Origin: a virus
Reading direction: 5' to 3' (one strand)
Length of the DNA stretch: 52,790 nucleotides
Virus record (IMG/VR): IMGVR_UViG_3300049846_001564
Location: 1-52,790 of that record
Positions 47,018-52,556 of this stretch are shown here, piece by piece (position 1 is the first letter of the stretch; each line of letters starts with the position of its first letter). A program made the translations under genes and the position numbers. The notes under the pieces are model-generated. The model saw nothing but the letters and a program-made list of their open reading frames with translations, was not told where the DNA came from and made no database searches.

Positions 47018-47089
47018 TGCGTTCGAAGAGACTTGAACTCTTATAGCCTAGTTTAAGAGACTAGTACATTACCATTATGCTACGAACGC
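47018..47089 (-). tRNA. tRNA-Lys (CTT)
   Basis: Acceptor GCGTTCG/CGAACGC, anticodon stem CTAGT/ACTAG with loop CTCTTAA. Confidence 0.88.
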
Positions 47090-47189
47090 AATGTGCGAAC
47101 CTCTCTTCGCGTGTCACCCTCCACTGTTTAGCGCCTATCGGTATATACCGATTAAATTGAGTCCGCGGACAGGTCAACGACTCTCTTGG
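47090..47189 (-). other. ORF-free spacer of chained hairpins
   Basis: Holds a 16-nt perfect palindrome ATCGGTATATACCGAT (47137-47152), a GCGAA/TTCGC hairpin (47095-47110) and a GAGTC/GACTC pair. No T-loop. Possibly a small RNA or processing spacer. Confidence 0.4.
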
Positions 47190-47260
47190 TACCCCCTGAG
47201 AGATTTGAACTCCCACCAATTGCATGTAAAACAATCACGCTACCATTACGCCAAAGGGGC
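47190..47260 (-). tRNA. tRNA-Val (TAC)
   Basis: Acceptor GCCCCTT/AGGGGGT, anticodon stem ATTGT/GCAAT with loop TTTACAT. Confidence 0.85.
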
Positions 47261-47271
47261 ATTTAAAATAG

Positions 47272-47349
47272 TACTCTCGGGGGGACTTGAACCCACATTT
47301 TCAACCAATTACCTTTATGCAAGATATAAGCTTGCGGGGATACGAGAGC
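47272..47349 (-). tRNA. tRNA-like with Ile anticodon (TAT), no D-arm
   Basis: 78 nt. Acceptor GCTCTCG/CGAGAGT, then only TATCCCC before the anticodon arm GCAAG CTTATAT CTTGC, then 22 nt containing AAGGTAATTGGTTGA, then T-arm. The D-arm is missing from its place, and a D-loop-like GG sequence appears after the anticodon arm. The same plan is found in 47466-47543. Confidence 0.65.
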
Positions 47350-47355
47350 AAATTC

Positions 47356-47462
47356 TGACATCACTAGGATTCAATTAACCGCCTTTAAGTTTTTATTGCT
47401 TTCGAGCAGAAACTCCATAATCCGTCGGAGCGTCCTTGAATCATTCGGACTAATAGATGTCA
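47356..47462 (-). ncRNA. Aberrant tRNA-like RNA
   Basis: Ends pair TGACATC/GATGTCA. Inside are hairpins GTCC/GGAC (D-like), CTCC/GGAG (anticodon-like, odd 8-10 nt loop) and TGCT/AGCA (variable-arm-like), then a degenerate T-region. Could be a decayed class II tRNA. Confidence 0.5.
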
Positions 47463-47465
47463 TAG

Positions 47466-47543
47466 TCGGCAAGGAGGGAGTTGAACCCACATTTTCAACC
47501 AATTACCTTACTCCTGTGTATCAGACAGGGCGGATACTTGCCG
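47466..47543 (-). tRNA. tRNA-like with Ile anticodon (GAT), no D-arm
   Basis: 78 nt. Acceptor CGGCAAG/CTTGCCG, TATCCGC, anticodon arm CCTGT CTGATAC ACAGG, then the same 22-nt block as the TAT gene, and T-arm with one mismatch. Shared block GGTAATTGGTTGAAAATG in both. Confidence 0.65.
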
Positions 47544-47547
47544 TGGC

Positions 47548-47615
47548 TGCAAGGGTGGGGTTTCACCACGCATCCGGCTGACAGACCGGTACTCTATTTT
47601 GCTAAGCTACCTTGC
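47548..47615 (-). pseudogene. Degenerate tRNA (Asp-like GTC)
   Basis: Acceptor GCAAGG/CCTTGC, a CCGG/CCGG anticodon stem whose loop is one base off normal and contains GTC, and a T-loop TGAAACC without the usual TTC. A normal Asp tRNA exists at 48839-48910. Confidence 0.45.
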
Positions 47616-47696
47616 GATACGAGCTTTTTATCTTATGACTAATACGTACTCGTCATCTATTATTACCTCGCATTTTTATACATTCCTGTATAAGAG

Positions 47697-47770
47697 TGGA
47701 CACGTTCGGACTTGAACCGAGAACTCTGGACTGCAAAACCAGTGTGATAGCCAAATTTCACCAACGGCCC
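47697..47770 (-). tRNA. tRNA-Ala (TGC), bulged acceptor
   Basis: Acceptor GGGCCGT pairs with ACGTGTCC with one bulged T and keeps a G3-U70-type wobble, the Ala signal. Loop TTTGCAG, discriminator A. Confidence 0.65.
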
Positions 47771-47776
47771 TTATTT

Positions 47777-47867
47777 CCTCGTGCTACCATTACACTATAT
47801 CTCAAATACAACGACGTTGTCGTCGACATTCTCATAGATATCGGAATCGAACCGCTCTTAGGGTAGA
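47777..47867 (-). other. tRNA fragments in reversed order
   Basis: A T-arm-like piece (GCGGTTCGATTCCG) is followed by a TCGACGACAACGTCGT hairpin and then a 5' tRNA piece (AGATAT, D-arm GTGTAATGGTAGCAC). AGATAT can pair with ATATCT of the first piece. No matching anticodon stem was found, so this is weaker than P1-P3. Confidence 0.35.
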
Positions 47868-47935
47868 TGCCTCATTAGGACTTGAACCTAAAATTACTGC
47901 TTCAGAGGCAGTAGTGTTACATTACACTATAAGGC
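47868..47935 (-). tRNA. tRNA-Gln (CTG)
   Basis: Acceptor GCCTTAT/ATGAGGC, anticodon stem ACTGC/GCAGT with loop CTCTGAA. Short (68 nt). Confidence 0.8.
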
Positions 47936-47942
47936 ATTTTAG

Positions 47943-48015
47943 TAGCCCCTATCTGAATCGAACAGATACCCTTCGGGTCAAAGCCGAATACACTCAACCA
48001 TTATGCTAAGGGGCA
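47943..48015 (-). tRNA. tRNA-Gln (TTG)
   Basis: Acceptor TGCCCCT/AGGGGCT with a U-U first pair, anticodon stem TTCGG/CCGAA with loop CTTTGAC. Confidence 0.82.
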
Positions 48016-48018
48016 ATA

Positions 48019-48204
48019 TTAAATACTATCAGAAATTTCTTTTTTAGTTAATCGTTTCAACCAGGTCCTTCTAAGTTTAGAAAATAGATTTCTTTGTATT
48101 TTACTTTTTCTTTTTTTAGACATTTTGTTATCGCAACACGGGCACTTCATGCCTCCTGGACCACCTATATATAGGAATCCAGCCTCTTTATATAAATCTT
48201 TCAT
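48019..48204 (-). CDS. Small zinc-finger basic protein
   Basis: 61 residues from ATG 48204. A longer frame to 48300 would run through the Gly(GCC) tRNA and is rejected. GGPGGMKCPCCDNKMSKKRK has one Cys cluster (CPCC) followed by a very basic part (KLRRTWLKRLTKKEI). Probably nucleic-acid binding; embedded between tRNA genes. Confidence 0.65.
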   Translation of the reverse strand: MKDLYKEAGFLYIGGPGGMKCPCCDNKMSKKRKSKIQRNLFSKLRRTWLKRLTKKEISDSI

Positions 48205-48219
48205 AATATATAATTTTAG

Positions 48220-48290
48220 AGCAGGTAATGGAAATCGAATCCACAACTGCGACTTGGCAAGCCGCTGTATTACCATTATACTATACCTGC
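48220..48290 (-). tRNA. tRNA-Gly (GCC)
   Basis: Acceptor GCAGGTA/TACCTGC, anticodon stem GCGGC/GTCGC with loop TTGCCAA. Confidence 0.86.
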
Positions 48291-48295
48291 TTATG

Positions 48296-48369
48296 AGCAC
48301 GTGATCGGCATCGAACCGACTCTATTCCTGGTTGGAAGCCAGGTGCACCACCATTTATGCGTCACATGC
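48296..48369 (-). tRNA. tRNA-Gly (TCC)
   Basis: Acceptor GCATGTG/CACGTGC, anticodon stem CCTGG/CCAGG with loop CTTCCAA. Confidence 0.86.
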
Positions 48370-48519
48370 TTATTTTAATTGGTGCGGTGAGTGGTAGTTT
48401 ATCCCCACGTCTCCCAGTACTCGACCGGGCACGCTACTTTGAAATATTAACTAGTTTATTAAGAAGGCCTTCTTAATATAGTCGCGACTAAAATATTCCA
48501 TTCTGCGCCATCACCAACG
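48370..48519 (-). other. ORF-free region with palindromes and a stray T-arm
   Basis: Contains the perfect palindromes TTAAGAAGGCCTTCTTAA (48459-48476) and TAGTCGCGACTA (48479-48490), plus a T-arm-like CCCGG/CTGGG hairpin. No full tRNA could be built. Possibly a tRNA disrupted by a palindromic insert. Confidence 0.5.
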
Positions 48520-48591
48520 TACCGATACTGAAACTCGAATTCAGATTAATGCCTTATGAGAGCACTGTAATTGCCTTTATACGATATCGAT
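48520..48591 (-). tRNA. tRNA with CAT anticodon (Met or Ile2)
   Basis: Acceptor ATCGATA/TATCGGT, anticodon stem GTGCT/GGCAT with loop CTCATAA, T-arm CTGAATTCGAGTTTCAG. Confidence 0.8.
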
Positions 48592-48596
48592 ATTAG

Positions 48597-48674
48597 TAGC
48601 GAGGGTGGGATTCGAACCCACATTATGAACTGCTTATGAGACAGACGCTGGTAACCATTCCAGTCCTCCTCGCG
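48597..48674 (-). tRNA. tRNA with CAT anticodon (Met)
   Basis: Acceptor GCGAGG/CCTCGC with an unpaired first position (C1, U72), anticodon loop CTCATAA, T-arm GTGGGTTCGAATCCCAC. The open first pair recalls initiator tRNA, but the anticodon stem lacks the three G-C pairs. Confidence 0.78.
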
Positions 48675-48679
48675 ATATG

Positions 48680-48755
48680 TCTAGCATCCAGGATTCGAAC
48701 CTGGGCTTTCTGCGCCCCAAACGCAGCCGGAAAAACCTGACTTCCGTAATGCTAG
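48680..48755 (-). tRNA. tRNA-Pro (TGG)
   Basis: Acceptor CTAGCAT/ATGCTAG, anticodon stem CTGCG/CGCAG with loop TTTGGGG. Confidence 0.88.
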
Positions 48756-48761
48756 ATAAAA

Positions 48762-48834
48762 AAGAATCCAACGTTCCCCCGAGTGTGCTATTCTACTTTA
48801 CACCATGGGCGCCTCCCAGAGTGTTCTGATTCTT
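48762..48834 (-). ncRNA. tRNA-sized RNA closed by AAGAATC/GATTCTT
   Basis: 73 nt whose ends pair over 7 bp and are followed by T5-6, so it also looks like a terminator. Contains GGGAGGCGCCC and GTGT/ACAC parts. No clear anticodon or T-arm. Confidence 0.45.
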
Positions 48835-48838
48835 TATG

Positions 48839-48910
48839 CGGTCTATGAGGGTTACGATCCCTCTACCCCACCGTGACAGGATGGTATGATAGCCAGTTCA
48901 CCAATAGACC
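48839..48910 (-). tRNA. tRNA-Asp (GTC)
   Basis: Acceptor GGTCTAT/ATAGACC, anticodon stem CCATC/GGTGG with loop CTGTCAC, discriminator G. Confidence 0.86.
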
Positions 48911-48953
48911 GGGTCGCCCTTTTTATTTTAAATGCCGGGCACAGCATTCAAAG

Positions 48954-49027
48954 TAGCCCCAACGGAAGTCGAATCCGTATCGCAGGATTGAAAGTCCTGC
49001 ATCCTAAGCCATTTAGACGATGGGGCC
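48954..49027 (-). tRNA. tRNA-Glu (TTC)
   Basis: Acceptor GGCCCCA/TGGGGCT, anticodon stem CAGGA/TCCTG with loop CTTTCAA. A TTATCCGC/GCGGATAA hairpin follows at 49033-49056. Confidence 0.87.
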
Positions 49028-49108
49028 ATATTATCCGCAATATTCCGCGGATAAGTTTTAAATTTACCAATATGTCAAAGATCAATAATATAATCGAAAT
49101 TTAATTAG

Positions 49109-49199
49109 TGCGCTCGGTTGGATTCGAACCAACGCGGGGATTTGTCATCCCATCGGTTTAAAAGACCGGACCATTCGACCTGACTAAGGATACGAGCGC
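49109..49199 (-). tRNA. tRNA with Lys anticodon (TTT) and long variable arm
   Basis: 91 nt. Acceptor GCGCTCG/CGAGCGC, loop CTTTTAA on stem CGGT/ACCG, long variable arm GGGAT/ATCCC, T-arm GTTGGTTCGAATCCAAC. Lys tRNAs are normally class I, so the charging identity is uncertain. A GCGCTC/GAGCGC hairpin sits directly upstream (49209-49228). Confidence 0.7.
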
Positions 49200-49278
49200 A
49201 TTTATATAGCGCTCTTTCCTTAGAGCGCATTAACGTTTATATTTTCGTTTATATTTCATTTTCATTCTTTTTTTAATC

Positions 49279-49352
49279 GAGCCAACACTGAAAATCGAAT
49301 TCAGATATCTACCTTACCAAGGTAGCGTAATAGCCTTTATACTATGTCGGCT
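49279..49352 (-). tRNA. tRNA-Thr (GGT)
   Basis: Acceptor AGCCGAC/GTTGGCT, anticodon stem CTACC/GGTAG with loop TTGGTAA. Confidence 0.86.
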
Positions 49353-49357
49353 TAATG

Positions 49358-49429
49358 CGGGGGAGATTGGTAACGATCCAATATCCGGTGCTTAACAGGC
49401 ACTCGCTAATCCATTTCAGCTACACCCCC
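49358..49429 (-). tRNA. tRNA-Asn (GTT)
   Basis: Acceptor GGGGGTG/CTCCCCC with one T-T mismatch, stem GTGC/GCAC with loop CTGTTAA, discriminator G. Confidence 0.83.
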
Positions 49430-49441
49430 ATTATGTTGCCC

Positions 49442-49520
49442 TAAACTCTCTTAGGCTTTTATACCTATTGTAGGCGCGGCATTCGGCGCCTCGTTATTCG
49501 GAATTTCTTCCTACAGTTTA
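49442..49520 (-). ncRNA. Structured 79-nt element, copy 1
   Basis: Closed by TAAACT/AGTTTA. Inner pairs AGGCG/CGCCT and TAGG/CCTA. About 80% identical by eye to copy 2 (49602-49679). Lies just after permuted tRNA P2. Confidence 0.6.
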
Positions 49521-49524
49521 TACG

Positions 49525-49590
49525 AAGGGCGTCCTACCTTTGAACGATCTGGCCGAAGCCAGAGTAGGACTCGAACCTACATTTCCCCTT
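49525..49590 (-). ncRNA. Permuted tRNA-like gene P2
   Basis: 66 nt. Order on the minus strand: AAGGG, GAAAT, T-arm GTAGG TTCGAGT CCTAC, TCTGGC, TTCG, GCCAGA, TC, D-arm GTTC AAAGGTA GGAC, G, CCCTT. The acceptor is a hairpin capped by a C(TTCG)G tetraloop; AAGGG and CCCTT make a perfect 5-bp anticodon stem; variable loop GAAAT has normal size. All parts of a tRNA are present but opened in the anticodon loop. Confidence 0.72.
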
Positions 49591-49601
49591 GATCTTGCCG
49601 G

Positions 49602-49679
49602 TAAACTCTCTTGAGATTTTACACCCATTGTAGGCGTAGCATGAACGCCTCGTTGTTCAGAATTTCTTCCTACAGTTTA
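49602..49679 (-). ncRNA. Structured 79-nt element, copy 2
   Basis: Same plan as copy 1. The TAGG/CCTA helix of copy 1 appears here as TGGG/CTCA: one A-U pair changed to G-C on both sides and one G-C to G-U, so pairing is kept. Lies just after permuted tRNA P1. Confidence 0.6.
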
Positions 49680-49684
49680 CCTCG

Positions 49685-49754
49685 ACCGGCGTTTTTCTAT
49701 TAAACTACCTGGACGCTAAGCGTCCTGGGTGGGATTCGAACCCACATCTCCGGT
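49685..49754 (-). ncRNA. Permuted tRNA-like gene P1
   Basis: 70 nt. Order: ACCGG, AGAT, T-arm GTGGG TTCGAAT CCCAC, CCAGGACG, CTTAG, CGTCCAGG, TA, D-arm GTTT AATAGAA AAAC, G, CCGGT. The acceptor pairs over 7 of 8 positions (one A-A) with a 5-nt loop; ACCGG/CCGGT is a perfect anticodon stem. Starts 4 nt after the Phe tRNA. Confidence 0.7.
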
Positions 49755-49758
49755 TTCG

Positions 49759-49831
49759 TGCGATGGGTTGGTACCGAGCCAACATCTACGGATTTTCAGT
49801 CCGCTGCATAGACCATCTTTGCTACCACCGC
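49759..49831 (-). tRNA. tRNA-Phe (GAA)
   Basis: Acceptor GCGGTGG/CCATCGC, anticodon stem GCGGA/TCCGT with loop CTGAAAA, T-arm GTTGGCTCGGTACCAAC. Confidence 0.86.
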
Positions 49832-49845
49832 ATATTCAGATAATA

Positions 49846-49880
49846 AAAAACCCGACTAATCTTTTGGACCGTCGGGTTAA
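49846..49880 (-). terminator. Intrinsic terminator
   Basis: Stem AACCCGAC/GTCGGGTT with a 14-nt loop, then TTTTTT, on the minus strand. Ends the small gene at 49905-50054 before the tRNA cluster. Confidence 0.88.
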
Positions 49881-49904
49881 TTAATCATTAATCTATTCAA
49901 ACCA

Positions 49905-50054
49905 TCAAACCATATCTTTTAACGATTTCAAACCCTGTAGTCCAGTTCCTTTATCACTATTATCAAGCACCGGGCAAAAGCCTATCTGTGCCGATGTAGT
50001 AATCTCGGTTCTTGTATACCAATTCGTATGTTGTAATCGTTTCATTGAAGTCAT
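49905..50054 (-). CDS. Small hypothetical protein, 49 residues
   Basis: ATG at 50054, TGA at 49905, framed by a promoter-like CTATATTTATATA (50063-50075) and a strong terminator, so it is a self-contained unit. Starts MTSMKRLQHTNWYTRTEITT. No family recognised. Confidence 0.6.
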   Translation of the reverse strand: MTSMKRLQHTNWYTRTEITTSAQIGFCPVLDNSDKGTGLQGLKSLKDMV

Positions 50055-50062
50055 TATAATTT

Positions 50063-50075
50063 TATATAAATATAG
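50063..50075 (-). promoter_or_regulatory. CTATATTTATATA promoter-like element
   Basis: Identical over 20 bases (AAATCATCTATATTTATATA) to the element at 51156. Lies 9 bases before the ATG at 50054. Confidence 0.55.
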
Positions 50076-50119
50076 ATGATTTTTAAAAAACCACCAAAAT
50101 AATTTTATTTTTTTTTTCT

Positions 50120-50166
50120 GAACTTATTTTGGAATCGAACCAAATTACCTAACCATTAGATAAGTT
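50120..50166 (-). ncRNA. 47-nt tRNA-like structure without anticodon arm
   Basis: Acceptor AACTTAT/ATAAGTT (perfect 7 bp), D-arm-like CTAATGGTTAG, then GTAA, then T-arm TTTGG TTCGATT CCAAA and base C. The anticodon arm is absent. It lies at the downstream end of the large ncRNA candidate and could be a 3' processing signal cut by RNase P and Z. Confidence 0.65.
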
Positions 50167-51155
50167 AAAATAAAACGCTGAGATTATACGTTTATACGTC
50201 ACGACTTTCAAAGGATTATCTTGTTCCCTTTTTATCCAGAAGCTTTTGACTTCTACCTTGACAATGCCGATTGGTTAGACCAATCACTCCTTGAGTTGCT
50301 ATTTATCGGTTACTCTCTACATACTAACTCTTACTTAACCCTGCCGAGCTAATTAATCCTTGCGAGACTATAAGGCTTTCTACAAAATCAATATCAGCTT
50401 GCGACTAATATTGGCATCCGACAACCGGATACTAGGTAGGCATCTTTCACCTGCAACTGACAAGCACTTTTGCTTTTATGTTTCCAATGAGATTTTCATT
50501 AACAGTGAAATTCATAGTAGCGACTTGTGGATGGATGAAAGTAGTGGCTCGTCATTCCAGCTTTCCCAACTTTTGGAAGGGAAAATACTAAACTACTCTC
50601 TAAGATGTCCCCATCTTCATATTTTAAGATTCTTTCATAAAATGAACTTGGTGAGTTCATAATAAGGAAAACAGCAACACCACTTGGTTATTTTCTTGCT
50701 TTTCAGCTTTAAAGCTCCTCTAATATTGAAACACGCAATAGTACATTTAGATAAATGTATTTCTTACAATACTTCTATGAATTATTCTTATTGGAGTTCC
50801 CCCCTCAACCCAACAACCCACATTGCCGAGTCACCAAATCCGTTCCGTCTCAGTGTTACCCAAACGTACTTGGATCCAATGATATTCCACTTGCCTACTC
50901 GAGTCCAAATATTTCTATTTGGGCCGCAAACTACTTCAGTCAAAGTAATTCACTTTATACCACTTTCATGGTTTATTTAACGACTATAGGCCGCCAATAT
51001 CTTTTCATTAATCCAAATTCCGGACTAATTGGATACAAATGTATCAAAGAACTAAAGTAATTAAATATAGATTAAATTTTTGAATCTAACAAGATATTTT
51101 TTACTTTTTTTAATAACTATTTCAAAATCAATTACTTAATTTTTAAACGTCATAC
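50167..51155 (-). ncRNA. Large structured non-coding RNA candidate (about 1 kb)
   Basis: No credible minus-strand ORF over nearly 1 kb, yet many perfect hairpins: 50238-50254 (AGAAG/CTTCT), 50269-50285 (GATTGG/CCAATC), 50416-50430, 50463-50476, 50742-50759 (TACATTT/AAATGTA... 7 bp), 50905-50922 (CCAAAT/ATTTGG) and 51032-51045. A promoter-like motif lies at its upstream end (51156-51168) and a tRNA-like structure at its downstream end. Position beside tRNAs and size recall the GOLLD and ROOL phage RNAs; I cannot confirm membership by eye. Confidence 0.6.
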
Positions 51156-51168
51156 TATATAAATATAG
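51156..51168 (-). promoter_or_regulatory. CTATATTTATATA promoter-like element of the large RNA
   Basis: Part of a 20-base sequence repeated exactly at 50063. No ORF follows for about 1 kb, so it probably starts the structured RNA. Confidence 0.55.
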
Positions 51169-51206
51169 ATGATTTATTTGAAACTAACAAGAAATATTTA
51201 TTTTTT

Positions 51207-51482
51207 TTATAATTTCAACTGAAATATTTGCTCAACCATTAAAAGTTTCACATATCTGTCGAATGAATCAGGACGATCATACCATATACGAAATTTTCCA
51301 TCTTGTATGATGCCGGACAAGTATTCATGTATTACAAATTTAACGTTGCCATTTATAGTCAATATTTTTTGTGATTCACGTAGCCATGCTATATTACTAC
51401 TGGCACTTATGTCCTCAATTTTGAAGTCTTTTATATCAATCACGACAGATGGATATTGATCTCGGTATGCTACCGTATTCAT
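51207..51482 (-). CDS. Hypothetical protein
   Basis: 91 residues, starts MNTVAYRDQYPSVVIDIKDF, with FRIWYDRPDSFDRYVKLLMV near the end. No domain recognised. Overlaps the next gene upstream by ATGA. Confidence 0.6.
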   Translation of the reverse strand: MNTVAYRDQYPSVVIDIKDFKIEDISASSNIAWLRESQKILTINGNVKFVIHEYLSGIIQDGKFRIWYDRPDSFDRYVKLLMVEQIFQLKL

Positions 51483-51838
51483 AGTATATTTAGTTTTTTA
51501 TTTAATTCTTTCAAACCATTTTCAATACACTCAGACAAACAAGTACCTCCATTATAAAATTGCTGCACAAAGGTGATAGTTCCATCCGAATTTGGAATCA
51601 TAACATCTATATCTTCACCATCTTCGTTTTCAATATGTTCAATAACTTCCCATATAGTATTATCCACTATGAAGAATTTTTTATGGAATTTATCCAAAAA
51701 TGTTTCTGTCCAATCACTATAATAACTTGGTATTTCAGTGATTCCGGCACCATAGCACTTATGCTGGCACCATTCTTCTACTGGCATCCTCGTTTCAATT
51801 TTCCGTAATTTACCGAAGTGTGTTTCTGTTTGGCTCAT
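51479..51838 (-). CDS. Hypothetical protein
   Basis: 119 residues, acidic, with EWCQHKCYGAGITEIPSYYS and TITFVQQFYNGGTCLSECIE. Cysteine-containing but no clear zinc pattern. Unknown function. A TATTTATTATA motif precedes the ATG. Confidence 0.6.
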   Translation of the reverse strand: MSQTETHFGKLRKIETRMPVEEWCQHKCYGAGITEIPSYYSDWTETFLDKFHKKFFIVDNTIWEVIEHIENEDGEDIDVMIPNSDGTITFVQQFYNGGTCLSECIENGLKELNKKLNIL

Positions 51839-51872
51839 TTAATTATAATAAATACAATTTCATTTTTTTAGT

Positions 51873-52073
51873 TTAATTAATAAGAATACATCCCCATTTA
51901 ACAATATAATAAAAACAAATATAAACAACACTTAATCCTACTATTGAAGCAATAAAAGATAATCCCAATATATCATTATTACCATCTTTCCATGATGACC
52001 TCCATAACCAATTTAATAGGTGTTGTATAAGTATGATTATTATAGCAAGACATATAATAGCAAATAATATCAT
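51873..52073 (-). CDS. Small membrane protein
   Basis: 66 residues with two hydrophobic segments (about 2-20 and 38-58) around a charged loop (RSSWKDGNND). No family recognised. Confidence 0.6.
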   Translation of the reverse strand: MILFAIICLAIIIILIQHLLNWLWRSSWKDGNNDILGLSFIASIVGLSVVYICFYYIVKWGCILIN

Positions 52074-52084
52074 AGTTTTAATTT

Positions 52085-52550
52085 TTTAGTTTATTAGCAC
52101 CCTCTTTCTTATCAAGAATCTTAGCTACTACGGCTGCACATTAATATCTCACTAAGATTTACCTACATACAGCTATTACGATAATAAGAGTAGGGTCACG
52201 TAGTTAACATGACGTCTGGCATTATTGGATTTACCCGTTAATAACCGGTTCTTTAACTACTTGCTGAGAACTGTATCACTACAGCTGAGTCCTTACGGAT
52301 ACTCACTCATTTGTGTTGTAGAAATATGTTTACCAAAGCTTTCTCTTGCCAATTTGGACATACATTCCTTTCTCAAGGGAACAACACATCTAGGATTACT
52401 CCATTACTCACAGTGAATTACTCTGTTAATTGTAACATCCTGTCAATTTAGGATTAGTATCTTTATGTGAGACCAATGGTCTAGTTCACGCCCAAAGGTC
52501 GGATAACTGAACTATTTTATCTTTTTCACAAAGGATCAATGTTTAGCCGT
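52085..52550 (-). ncRNA. Second structured non-coding RNA candidate
   Basis: About 465 nt without a minus-strand ORF. Helices: 52279-52283 with 52317-52321 enclosing a GAGTCC/GGATACTC hairpin (52287-52304); GTGA/TCAC around AGACC/GGTCT (52467-52489); ATCC/GGAT (52438-52454). Lies between two small membrane-protein genes. No known RNA family recognised. Confidence 0.45.
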
Positions 52551-52556
52551 TTATTT

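Noticed and set aside
46378-47581. Plus-strand ORFs across the tRNA cluster
   Set aside because: They run through well-formed tRNA genes; tRNA complements often stay open by chance.
50360-51060. Plus-strand ORFs of about 100 codons in the large gap
   Set aside because: All other genes are on the minus strand. These overlap each other and dense hairpins, and their translations show no domain character; the RNA explanation fits better.
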